Source of the DNA: Paenibacillus sp. BSR1-1
GTDB taxonomy: Bacteria > Bacillota > Bacilli > Bacillales > Cytobacillaceae
Length of the DNA: 64,000 bases
NCBI RefSeq assembly: GCF_030403775.1
Contig: NZ_JAQMWQ010000028.1
Span: 1-64,000 of the forward strand
Direction: 5' to 3'
Positions 33,643 to 41,500 of this stretch are shown piece after piece. A program made the translations under genes and the position numbers. The number at the start of each line of letters is the position of its first letter. Within the stretch, counting starts at the first letter, position 1. The notes beneath the pieces were generated by a model. It was not told the DNA's origin and made no database searches. It saw nothing but the letters and a program-made list of their open reading frames with translations.

Positions 33643-34650
33643 CTAATTTTCTGCCAACTCCTTCCTATTCGGGGCGTGTGGTGGTTCTTCCATCCATCCC
33701 CTTTCTATCAGAATGTCAGCGCCCTCCTTCCCATACTGCAATATTTCAGGAATTAGTTTTGAATATTCAATAGCAAGGTCTATTCGAGCTGATGTAGCTA
33801 GTGCATGACCAATATAGGTTATTCCTTGTGTATTGAGTATAGTTACAAGGTTCATGATGAGCTTTTCTGAAAAAGGAGATATAGTAGAAGTTGACACTTC
33901 TGAGTTAACCATTATTGTGCCAAGCAGATCATCCTTGATTAAAGTATCGTTTAGGAAATGAATTTGTTTTTGAGCTAAGTCTTTTCCTTTTATCAAAAAT
34001 TTCTTTATTTGTTCATCTTTCACAACTTGAATAAATCCTGTGAGTAAGACTACCCCAAAATAGTTCCTTTCAATGTTAAAAAATATTTCAGATAGTTCAA
34101 GAACATTTAGAGGGCGTTTCTGTTCGAACCATTTGGATAAAAATGTTTCTTTCTTTTTAACAAATTCAACTTTATCGGGATAAGGGATCATTGTTGGGCG
34201 ATCGTAGATCCCTTTAGAAAGCATTAGATTTACTGAGGTATTATAAAGATCCAATGAGGAAGTTAAACACTTAGAGAAGAAAGATCGAATATCTTCGCGG
34301 GCAACATTAGAAATTAGCATACTATAGGACATCAAACCCATACGACTCATCCCGTAAGCGTAGCTAACAGGAAATAAATCGAAAAACAAAGGTGGAGCTG
34401 AAAGATCAATGTCTTCATCGGAAAATCCCTTGGGGATAGGGAAATTCTCCTTTTCAAAAATATTCTTGATTTCCTCAATATGTTTCTGTGATATATCTAA
34501 GGCTAGTTTAATTATGGGTTTAACATCTTCATTGTTCGACTGTTGTAGGAAATGCTTAGAGAGACAGATATTTAAGCTATCCATAATATAAGTAGCCCAT
34601 AATCCTGCAATTTCTGTTGATGATAAACCAACATTATGTTTTGTATTCAT
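33643..34650 (-). CDS. DUF3231 protein (second copy)
   Basis: 335 residues with two DUF3231 repeats: LSSTEIAGLWATYIMDSLNI near the start, NFPIPKGFSDEDIDLSAPPLF in the first half and a matching second half. It is clearly paralogous to the protein at 12225-13307 (shared FPIPxGFSDEDxxLSAP and NNGW/ERGWMEEPPxAPNR endings) but diverged. AGAGGAG lies upstream of ATG 34650. Helical-bundle prediction only; function unknown. Confidence 0.82.
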   Translation of the reverse strand: MNTKHNVGLSSTEIAGLWATYIMDSLNICLSKHFLQQSNNEDVKPIIKLALDISQKHIEEIKNIFEKENFPIPKGFSDEDIDLSAPPLFFDLFPVSYAYGMSRMGLMSYSMLISNVAREDIRSFFSKCLTSSLDLYNTSVNLMLSKGIYDRPTMIPYPDKVEFVKKKETFLSKWFEQKRPLNVLELSEIFFNIERNYFGVVLLTGFIQVVKDEQIKKFLIKGKDLAQKQIHFLNDTLIKDDLLGTIMVNSEVSTSTISPFSEKLIMNLVTILNTQGITYIGHALATSARIDLAIEYSKLIPEILQYGKEGADILIERGWMEEPPHAPNRKELAEN

Positions 34651-34747
34651 TGAAGATTATCTCCTCTTAATATTGGATTTTACTAATTTAAGTATTACTC
34701 TTACCAATACAACTTATTCTCCCTTTCATATTTGTGTAGAATAAGCG

Positions 34748-34778
34748 AAAAGGCTCAGTATACGAACTGAGCCATTTT
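34748..34778. terminator. terminator-like hairpin
   Basis: AAGGCTCAGT, ATACGA loop, ACTGAGCC, then ATTTTATT (+). It stands between DUF3231 and the ZIP gene; the rest of 34651-34912 shows no ORF. Confidence 0.55.
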
Positions 34779-34912
34779 ATTATTAATTGTAAAAACAGAT
34801 AAAAAAAGCAATGCATTTTCGGGTTTCTGCGATAGGAAACGCAACCCGTTAGTAGTTAACGTCTCTTTTTTGGGGGAGGAATTATTTATATTGTTTTTCT
34901 TATCTTATAGTC

Positions 34913-35647
34913 TTATTGATGAGCAGGAAGAATCCGCAAGAAAAAATGAATACCCACAATTCCTAAAATAACAAAGAAAGCGACTTTTGCTTTCGGTAGG
35001 TATTTTGATTTTTTCCAAAGAAGTTCATAAAAGGTGACATAACCAATCGTTCCAATTGTCATTCCCATCATGATGGTAGACCACTTTATGGAATCTACTC
35101 TCATATTCAGGCCCATAAATATGTTAAGACCGATTACAATGGAGAGGATAAAACAAAAGGTTACAAACCATTTATTTTTCTTTTTTATTAGTGGCATGGA
35201 TGCCATGATCACCATACCCTCTGGTACATTATGAAGAAAAAAAGCAATCAATAATCCATAGTTCATCATTTGACCTGGTTGTAAGCTCATGCCAAAAGAT
35301 ATTCCAGTTGGAATGCTATGAATCAGCAAAGCAACTAATAAAAGAAAAATGGTATCTGTGTGCTTCGTTTGAAAAGTATTCCTATGTAAGAAAATTTCCA
35401 TCATAAACATAATAAAGATGCCAATTGAGATTCCTGTAAAGATTCCGATCATCTGAAAATCCCTATATACATCTGGAAGTAATTCAAAAGCAAATAAGCC
35501 TACTAGCAATCCTCCGCAAAAAATCTGTAAATACAAGGAGTTTCTTTTTAATAAAAGGGACATGACTTGGATTGAACTTCCCCCTAAAAACATGCCGCTG
35601 AAAATAAGGAAAGTGACAAAAGAACTTAACTTTATTTCTTCAATCAT
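34913..35647 (-). CDS. ZIP-family divalent metal transporter
   Basis: 244 residues, about eight TM helices. TM4 carries LIHSIPTGISFG and TM5 FFLHNVPEGMVIM, the paired metal-binding helices of ZIP carriers (His, Pro, Glu). It likely moves zinc or a similar divalent ion into the cytosol. The His-rich loop common in ZIPs is short here. AGGGGGGA precedes the ATG. It stands next to the cadA-type efflux genes, so import and efflux of the same metals are encoded side by side. Confidence 0.85.
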   Translation of the reverse strand: MIEEIKLSSFVTFLIFSGMFLGGSSIQVMSLLLKRNSLYLQIFCGGLLVGLFAFELLPDVYRDFQMIGIFTGISIGIFIMFMMEIFLHRNTFQTKHTDTIFLLLVALLIHSIPTGISFGMSLQPGQMMNYGLLIAFFLHNVPEGMVIMASMPLIKKKNKWFVTFCFILSIVIGLNIFMGLNMRVDSIKWSTIMMGMTIGTIGYVTFYELLWKKSKYLPKAKVAFFVILGIVGIHFFLRILPAHQ

Positions 35648-36086
35648 TCAAGTCCCCCCTTATAACCATCATATGCGACCAACATTATGCTTAGACGATT
35701 CTAAGGTTTTCTAGCTTAATAAAGAGGTTTCATCAGACAAAAAGTAAAAAAGATTCGGCTCGGTGCCGAATCTTTAACAAAAGGGGGTTGGTTAAAAGGG
35801 CTTGCAAATTGTCCTAGTTTGCAATAATTATATTACACATAAAATATGAATATCATATGAACAGAGTTTTACAAGATAATAAACGTTTAATAATTTTTCT
35901 TCACAGTAAATTCCACTTCATGTGGTGGCGATAACGTTCCCATCACCACTGTGAAATAGAAGACAATTAGTAATATAATGCTTTCTGCTTTTATCCATGG
36001 TTTAGGATTAAATCAAAATCCTTTCTCTTTACAACAATTTTTCTGTACATCCCATTAAAAGGCTCCCCATAATGGGAAGCCTCATG
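35648..36086. other. gene-free stretch between ZIP and cadA genes
   Basis: It contains a hairpin at 35749-35775 (AAAGATTCGGC/GCCGAATCTTT), a dyad ATATGA-ATA-TCATAT at 35844-35858 that could be a metalloregulator site for the ZIP gene, and the cadA terminator near 36058-36084. On the minus strand a startless 41-codon frame (35887-36012) encodes a hydrophobic peptide. Nothing else is supported. Confidence 0.5.
36058..36084 (-). terminator. terminator of the cadC-cadA operon
   Basis: GAGGCTTCCCAT and ATGGGGAGCC arms, then TTTTAATGG on the minus strand, right after the cadA stop. Confidence 0.75.
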
Positions 36087-38219
36087 TTATTTATCTTTAA
36101 CTCGAAGAAGCCGTAAACCATTTAGTGTAACGATCAGTGTTGCTCCCATGTCTGCAAAAATTGCGATCCATAATGTAAGCCAGCCTGGAATCACTAATAA
36201 CAGAGCTAACAGTTTGATTCCAAGTGAGAACGTGATATTTTGTTTGATGATAAATAAGGCTTTTCTACTTAACTTAACCGTAAATGGCAGTTTGCCTAAA
36301 TCATCAGCCATCAAAGCAATATCTGCAGTTTCGAGAGCCGTATCCGTCCCAGCTCCTCCCATAGCAATACCGACAGTGGATGCTGCTAAAGCCGGAGCAT
36401 CATTCACACCATCTCCCACCATGGCCACACGTTCGTATTTATTTCTTAAATCTTTAATAAAGGTAAGTTTATCTTGAGGTAAAAGCTCTGCCTGAATATC
36501 AGAAACCCCTACCTGATGGCCAATTGCATTAGCAGTCCCTTTATTATCGCCAGTTAACATGATTGTTTTATTAATACCTAACGAGTGAAGTTTCTGGATC
36601 ACCGATTGGCTGTTTTCTCTCACTTCGTCGGCAACTGCAATCAGAGCTAAAATTTCTGATTCAGAACCAGCTGCCATAACCGTTTTGCCTTTGTTTTGCA
36701 GGTCAGAAATGTTCGTTTTAAGATTTGATGGAATTCCGTCAGGTAAAATTTCATCAAACAAATTAGGACTGCCCACATAATACACTTTATCGTTGACTCT
36801 ACCTTTGATCCCTTTACCTGTAATGGATGAGAAGTCTTCAATAGCAAGGTCTTGATAAGGTAAATTTTCCTGTTCGGCCTTTTTCATGATTGCTGAAGCT
36901 AATGGATGCTGCGAACCATTTTCTAAAGCAGCAATAATGCCAAGAAGTTCATTCGCATTTGTATTACTTTGAGGAAGGTAATCCGTGACAACTGGAATTC
37001 CCTCCGTTAATGTCCCTGTCTTATCAAAGGCGACCGCTTTAATCGCTCCCATTTCCTCTAAGTGAATTCCACCCTTAATCAATACCCCATTTCGGGCTGC
37101 ATTACCTATTGCCGTCACAATCGAAACAGGAGTAGAAATGACCAGTGCACAAGGACAGCCTACCACTAAAGCTGCTAGACCTTGATAGATCCATTTACTC
37201 CAATCCCCATCAAATAATGGTGGGATTACCGCAACTAATAAAGAAACCAACATGATGACAGGTGTATAATACTTAGCAAAGCGATCGACAAATGCTTGAG
37301 ATGGAGCTCTTTCTCCTTGAGCTTCTTCGACAAGATGAATGATTTTTGCAATCGTTGTATCGTCTACATGTTTGGTGACTTTAACTTCAAGAAGCCCTTC
37401 TTCGTTAAGAGTTCCCGCGAAAACTTCATCATCCATTGTTTTAGAAACAGGGACAGATTCCCCTGTAATCGCAGCTTGATTGACAGACGATAACCCTTTT
37501 ACAACCGTTCCATCCATGGCAATTTTCTGCCCAGGTTTTACGATTAAAATATCACCGATTCGGATATTATCCACTTCAACGTTAAACTCTTGATTTCCCC
37601 GACGAATTAAAGCTTCCTTTGGAGCAATATCCATTAAGGAACGAATGGACTGTCTCGCTTTATCCATCGAGTAAGACTCTAGAACCTCACTAATGGCAAA
37701 CAAGATGACAACGGTTGCGCCTTCTCCCCACTCCCCGATAATAGCTGCTCCAATGACAGCGATGGTCATCAAGGTTCTCATATCAAAATCTAAACGGAAT
37801 AAATTTTTCAATCCCGTGGTAAAGAGGCGATAACCACCAATTAAAATAGCAGCTCCATAAGCTAAAATCGAGGATATACTCTCTTCCCCATTCATTTGTG
37901 CAGAAAACCATCCAATCAGCAAGAAAACCAATGAAACAATAACATTTGAATGTTTTTTCAAGAAAGGCTCTTTTTTCTCTTCAAAGCGTTGCTTTTCAGG
38001 AATGACTTTTATATTTTCAAAAGCGCCTGCTTTTTCTATATCCTGAATGGTTGTTTCACCATAAACCGTCAGTTTAGCAGCCCCGAAGTTAACACTTGCA
38101 TTAACAACACCATCCAGGTGTTGGACGTTCTTTTCGAACTTTGTCGCACAGCCAGCTCAGGTGAACCCTTGTACACGGAAAACAGTTTTTTCCATTGATT
38201 TTTCATTTGCTTCACTCAT
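36087..38219 (-). CDS. cadA: CadA-type P1B metal-efflux ATPase with in-frame TGA at the HMA metal site (candidate selenoprotein)
   Basis: 710 codons if TGA 38157-38159 is read through. Residues 1-86 form a heavy-metal-associated domain: [20 protein letters not shown], where the canonical site is GFTCxxC. The ATPase follows: TGES (~252), CPC metal site (~355), phosphorylated Asp in DKTGTLTEG (~399), HPLASAI and [10 protein letters not shown]. CadA/ZntA pumps export Cd, Zn and Pb. ATG 38219 has AGGAGGTGAAA upstream and overlaps cadC by 8 nt, so translation begins before the TGA. No RBS was found for an internal start near 37961. Read-through as selenocysteine, a nonsense mutation or a sequencing error are the options; the single TGA exactly at a Cys codon favours the first. 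Confidence 0.85.
38105..38139 (-). promoter_or_regulatory. SECIS-like hairpins downstream of the cadA TGA
   Basis: On the mRNA, GUUC-GAAAA-GAAC (38127-38139) puts its loop about 21 nt after the UGA. A 7-bp hairpin CAACACC-UGGAU-GGUGUUG (38105-38123) starts 33 nt after it. Bacterial SECIS elements lie within the coding region just 3' of the UGA with a G among the first loop bases. Both candidates fit in part. Confidence 0.45.
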
Positions 38220-38580
38220 GAGGTTTCACCTCCTTTTGATGCTCAAAAGCAATTTGGATCAATTGTTTTACATGGTCATCATCTAAGGAATAAAAAACCA
38301 ATTTGCCTTCTTTTCGATATTTCGCTAATCCTAAATTTCGAAGAAGTCGTAAATGATGAGAGGCAGTTGCCGTTGTACTCCCTACGATGTTGGCCACATC
38401 ACATACACACAATTCATCTTCCTCCGTTAAAGCATAAGCAATCTTAATCCTAGTGTCGTCGGACAACGCTTTAAATATTTGTGCCACAGACAAAGTATCT
38501 TGTTGTGAAATTGATTTTCTTACTCTTTTTACTTTATCTCCATCCACGCAGGTAACTTCACATACATCATCGTGCTTCAT
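38212..38580 (-). CDS. cadC: CadC-type ArsR-family metal sensor repressor
   Basis: 122 residues: N-terminal DVCEVTC, then ArsR winged helix with the metal-site motif ELCVCD (~60) and recognition helix STTATASHHLRLL. CadC repressors leave DNA when Cd, Pb or Zn binds these cysteines. ATG 38580 has GGAGGTG nine bases upstream; the longer frame to 38604 covers the operator. It overlaps cadA, and two dyads flank its promoter. Confidence 0.9.
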   Translation of the reverse strand: MKHDDVCEVTCVDGDKVKRVRKSISQQDTLSVAQIFKALSDDTRIKIAYALTEEDELCVCDVANIVGSTTATASHHLRLLRNLGLAKYRKEGKLVFYSLDDDHVKQLIQIAFEHQKEVKPHE

Positions 38581-38598
38581 GATTTGCTGCACCTCCAT

Positions 38599-38662
38599 AA
38601 TCAAACGCCTATTTGATTATTAGTATATGAACTACCGTAAAAATGGTCAAATAATTATTTGA
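38599..38662 (-). promoter_or_regulatory. cadC-cadA promoter with two operator dyads
   Basis: TTGACC and TATACT are separated by 17 bp. The perfect palindrome TCAAATAATTATTTGA (38647-38662) touches the -35 box. A second dyad, AATCAAA-cgccta-TTTGATT (38599-38618), lies downstream of the -10 box. Both resemble the TCAAATA..TATTTGA sites of CadC-type repressors. Confidence 0.78.
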
Positions 38663-38824
38663 ATGTTTTTTCAGGATGGCTAAACGAAATAGCCTTATAA
38701 ATGGCCATATGGATCACTACCAGCTCCTACATCAATCCAGAGGCATAAAAAAAACGCTGAACGATTTCAGCGTTTTCTATTTTATACGATTTGATATTGT
38801 TTTAATTACATTTTAAAACGTTAA

Positions 38825-39271
38825 TTAACAACATGAGGAAATTTTAATTTCTACATTTGATGATGGTGTTGTTGCGCAGCAAGTCTTTTCAGAAACCACG
38901 GTCTCCACATCACCTTTTGTATAAAAAAACTCCCATTCATTCCCATCAGGATCCGTTACCCAAAATTTATCTTGTGTCGCATAGCAGCAATTAACATCCA
39001 TCTCTTCACGAGCAAAGAACCCTAATTTCTCTAAACGGTCTTTTTGCTGTAGAACTTCTTCATGATTTTCCACTTGAAAGCCAAAATGTCCGACTTGGTT
39101 ACCTGAAACCTCATTCTTCAAATTTAAAGTGAAATTGAGACCCGGATTATCAAGTAAAAACTTCGCATAATCCTGTTTTACTTTTATTGGCTCTGAATGA
39201 AATACTTTAGAATAAAATTCAATCGACTTATTTAAATTTGTGACATTAATCCCTACATGCATTTTCATCAT
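38825..39271 (-). CDS. ArsI/CadI-family vicinal-oxygen-chelate protein
   Basis: 148 residues. A glyoxalase/VOC fold (KMHVGINVTNLNKSIEFYSK.., WVTDPDGNEWEFFYTKGD) carries a Cys pair in DVNCCYATQ near residue 95, the As(III)-binding site of ArsI, which breaks C-As bonds of methylated or aromatic arsenicals. The close relative CadI is cadmium-induced. The Cys-rich tail CCATTP..SSCC adds further thiols. ATG 39271 follows GGAGGG. It is divergent from an ArsR gene, with operators between. Confidence 0.85.
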   Translation of the reverse strand: MMKMHVGINVTNLNKSIEFYSKVFHSEPIKVKQDYAKFLLDNPGLNFTLNLKNEVSGNQVGHFGFQVENHEEVLQQKDRLEKLGFFAREEMDVNCCYATQDKFWVTDPDGNEWEFFYTKGDVETVVSEKTCCATTPSSNVEIKISSCC

Positions 39272-39291
39272 AATTCCCTCCAATTTTATAA

Positions 39292-39430
39292 ATCAACTTT
39301 TTTTGATTTAACAATTTAAGTATATTAGCAATTTTTTCTAATTACAACTCCTTAATCAAAAAAATTTGATTAAAACAATTGACACAAGAAAATATTGGTT
39401 ATAATATAAATGTATCAAGATTATTTGATT
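39292..39430. promoter_or_regulatory. divergent arsI/arsR promoter region with three operator copies
   Basis: Three 17-bp dyads of the form ATCAA-N7-TGATT lie at 39292-39308, 39355-39371 and 39414-39430. A + promoter (TTGACA near 39379, TATAAT-like box about 15-17 bp later) drives the ArsR gene between copies 2 and 3. The same dyad reappears twice at 39794-39832. Confidence 0.78.
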
Positions 39431-39449
39431 TAAGAAGCAGGTGAACAAC

Positions 39450-39776
39450 GTGAATGAAGAAATCCAATTACAGGACATATCCTTAGAAAAAGTATTTGAA
39501 AAATACGAGCTAAAATTCAAAGCAATTGCTGATAAAAAGAGACTACAAATCATGAATATTTTAACTCAAAAGGGTGCAATGTGTGTCTGTGATCTTGCCC
39601 CGATGATGGATATGGCCCAATCTAAGCTTTCTTACCACTTAAAGATTTTATTGGATGCCAACATTATCACAAAAGAAACCCGGGGAACCTGGAGTTATTA
39701 TGAACTGAATCAAGAGGAACTCAATCATCTGTTATCCCATGAACTTTGTTGCCTATTCAAGCCGTCAAGCAGCTAA
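39450..39776 (+). CDS. ArsR-family metalloregulator
   Basis: 108 residues: ArsR winged helix with FKAIADKKRLQIMNIL, the thiol pair MCVCDL (~45) and recognition helix SKLSYHLKIL, plus a C-terminal CC. GTG 39450 is preceded by AGGTGA. It probably represses arsI/cadI, itself and the downstream Cys-tailed peptide gene through the shared ATCAA-N7-TGATT sites. The inducer, As(III) or another soft metal, is not determined. Confidence 0.88.
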   Translation: MNEEIQLQDISLEKVFEKYELKFKAIADKKRLQIMNILTQKGAMCVCDLAPMMDMAQSKLSYHLKILLDANIITKETRGTWSYYELNQEELNHLLSHELCCLFKPSSS

Positions 39777-39793
39777 ATTTTTTTAATTGATTC

Positions 39794-39832
39794 ATCAATT
39801 TTTTTTGATTAATACATCAATATAATTTGATT
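39794..39832 (+). promoter_or_regulatory. tandem operators before the Cys-tailed peptide gene
   Basis: Two copies of ATCAA-N7-TGATT at 39794-39810 and 39816-39832, 5 bp apart, lie directly before the AGGAGG of the gene at 39850. They match the three copies at the arsI/arsR promoters. Confidence 0.7.
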
Positions 39833-39849
39833 AATAGGAGGAATTTAGG

Positions 39850-40017
39850 ATGTTTAATGATTATTTAGTATTTCAGATGATGAAATTACGCCAGGAAGAA
39901 ATCGAGAGGAAAGCCAACGAAGCTTGGAAATTTTATGACCAAATCGAGGATAAAGAATTAATGATGCACTCAGTCCCTTCGGTGAACCTAGACTGCCAGT
40001 GTGCGTGTGCACAGTAA
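39850..40017 (+). CDS. 55-residue peptide with Cys-rich tail
   Basis: Begins MFNDYLVFQMMKLRQEEIER, has a helical charged middle and ends NLDCQCACAQ, giving three alternating cysteines. AGGAGG precedes the ATG and two ArsR-type operators precede that, so it is a metal(loid)-regulated gene. The helix-plus-Cys-tail form suggests a small metal(loid)-binding peptide. No family is recognised. Confidence 0.75.
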   Translation: MFNDYLVFQMMKLRQEEIERKANEAWKFYDQIEDKELMMHSVPSVNLDCQCACAQ

Positions 40018-40027
40018 TATTATTTCC

Positions 40028-40057
40028 GGCCACAGAAATTGAAATCTTCTGTGGCCG
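40028..40057. terminator. terminator between convergent metalloid genes
   Basis: GGCCACAGAA and TTCTGTGGCC arms around ATTGAAATC, lying between the Cys-tailed peptide gene (+) and the HesB-like gene (-). Confidence 0.75.
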
Positions 40058-40080
40058 TTGGTTTATTTAGTATGCTTTCA

Positions 40081-40359
40081 CTAGCAGCATCTTCCAGTAT
40101 CACCAATCATAGAAATCCCTTTTCCATCCCCGCTGCGATCGAGAATAAGGTCTTCTACGTTTGGTTCAATGATGGGGTCAATGGCAACTTTTACTTCATT
40201 AATGGTAACTATGATATCATCTGCTTCTGGCTCATCCAGAGCCAGTCCAATTCGCGGCTGTCCTCAGCCAAAGCCATCAAAAAAGATACGAATGCAATTA
40301 ACATTTTCTTCTTTGAACATTTGTAAAAACATATCACGAGCATCATCTGTGATTTTCAT
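40081..40359 (-). CDS. HesB/IscA-like protein with in-frame TGA (candidate selenoprotein)
   Basis: 92 codons with TGA at 40264-40266 (codon 32). The read-through product is MKITDDARDMFLQMFKEENV..IRIFFDGFG-TGA-GQPRIGLALDEP.., ending GDTGRCC. This is the HesB-like fold, where the TGA position is normally the conserved Cys of GCGCGGP-type motifs that bind Fe-S or other metals. HesB-like selenoproteins are a recognised bacterial group. AGGAGG lies eight bases before the ATG, and the frame after the TGA is family-like to its end, so it is not a decayed gene. It lies 45 bp after arsC at the end of the arsR-aqpS-arsC operon. Confidence 0.85.
40227..40245 (-). promoter_or_regulatory. SECIS-like hairpin downstream of the hesB-like TGA
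   Basis: On the mRNA CUGGCUC-UGGAU-GAGCCAG, a perfect 7-bp stem, begins 18 nt after the UGA and its loop is 25 nt away. That is within the usual spacing for bacterial SECIS elements, with G as second loop base. The loop is identical to that of one cadA hairpin. Confidence 0.6.
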
Positions 40360-40404
40360 GTCCAAGTCCTCCTGTCTTTATAATTTCTTCTCATTTTACT
40401 CTAA

Positions 40405-40824
40405 TTACTCTCCAGTTACAGCAAAACGCTTTATTCGATCTCCGATTTCGTCACGGACCCGCTGGAAAAATGCCCATTTTTCTTCGTCCGTTCCTTCCGC
40501 TTTAGCAGGGTCATCAAATCCCCAATGTTCACGTTTTACGTGAGGTGGAGTGACAGGGCAATGGTCTGCTGCATGTCCACATAAGGTAACCACTAAATCT
40601 GCGTTATTTAGAATTTCAGGATCGATAACATCAGATGTTTGTTTTGAAATATCAATACCGGTTTCTTTCATTGCTTTCACGGCATTGGGGTTTAATCCGT
40701 GCGCCTCAAGACCAGCACTTTTTACTTCCCACTCATCACCTAAATGCTTTTTAGCCCAACCTTCTGCCATTTGGCTTCGGCAGGAGTTACCTGTACATAA
40801 GAAATAGATTGTTTTTTTAGTCAT
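40405..40824 (-). CDS. arsC: thioredoxin-coupled arsenate reductase
   Basis: 139 residues of the low-molecular-weight-phosphatase-like class: P-loop CTGNSCRSQ with nucleophile Cys10 and Cys15, and the redox pair in [12 protein letters not shown] (Cys ~82 and ~89). It reduces arsenate to arsenite using thioredoxin. It lies 13 bp after the aquaporin gene; ordinary cysteines are kept at all catalytic sites. Confidence 0.94.
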   Translation of the reverse strand: MTKKTIYFLCTGNSCRSQMAEGWAKKHLGDEWEVKSAGLEAHGLNPNAVKAMKETGIDISKQTSDVIDPEILNNADLVVTLCGHAADHCPVTPPHVKREHWGFDDPAKAEGTDEEKWAFFQRVRDEIGDRIKRFAVTGE

Positions 40825-40837
40825 GGTGTATTCTCCT

Positions 40838-41479
40838 TTATTTTTCGTGAAGTATTTTATAAATCAATGCCGCACAGCCTGCTCCTAAAATAGTTGCTAC
40901 AATATACAGCCATAAATGCTGAGTTGCTCCCGATACGAGTGCTGGGCCAATGGATCTTGCCGGATTCATTGAGGCGCCGCAAATTGGACCTGCGAACATG
41001 GCTTCTAAGCCGACAGTTGCTCCTATAGCAATTGCGGCAAAGGATTTTACAGCTTTCCCATGTACAGCAGAACCGAAAATAACCATCATTAAGAAAAACG
41101 TAAGGATAAATTCCAACAAAAAAGATTGTGACCATGATCCGCTTGGCAGGGTGGCACCAAGTGATGCAACATTCCCAAATAAGCACAACAAAGTTGCACT
41201 AGCTGCAATCCCTGCCATGATTTGAATCATTATATAATATAATGCTTCCTTCTTAGTTATATCCCCATGTATGAAAAAACCGATAGTAACCGCCGGATTA
41301 AAATGGGCACCTGAGAGATGGCCAAAGGTGAAAATCAATGCCGTTACCACCAGCCCAAATGTAAGGGCTACACCCACATGAGTTAGATTTTTAGTAATCG
41401 AATCGATGACGACTGCACCCGTTCCAGCAAATACAAGAAAATAGGTTCCTAAGAATTCACTGATTAGCTTTTTTCTCAT
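40838..41479 (-). CDS. MIP-family channel (AqpS-like aquaglyceroporin)
   Basis: 213 residues, six TM helices, two NPA boxes ([11 protein letters not shown] and [11 protein letters not shown]). It sits between arsR and arsC where ArsB or Acr3 is usually found. The same aqpS-arsC arrangement in Sinorhizobium meliloti lets arsenite made by ArsC leave the cell passively through the channel. A glycerol or water channel is the alternative, but the operon strongly favours arsenite. Confidence 0.88.
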   Translation of the reverse strand: MRKKLISEFLGTYFLVFAGTGAVVIDSITKNLTHVGVALTFGLVVTALIFTFGHLSGAHFNPAVTIGFFIHGDITKKEALYYIMIQIMAGIAASATLLCLFGNVASLGATLPSGSWSQSFLLEFILTFFLMMVIFGSAVHGKAVKSFAAIAIGATVGLEAMFAGPICGASMNPARSIGPALVSGATQHLWLYIVATILGAGCAALIYKILHEK

Positions 41480-41500
41480 TTAAGTCTTATCCCCTTGATG

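Noticed and set aside
36087-37961. Short 624-residue ATPase starting at 37961 as the real gene product
   Set aside because: No RBS was seen for that start, whereas ATG 38219 has a strong one coupled to cadC and the HMA domain is preserved between them.
40039-40543. Plus-strand frames opposite hesB/arsC
   Set aside because: They are antisense shadows of the minus-strand genes, with no RBS and no family-like sequence.
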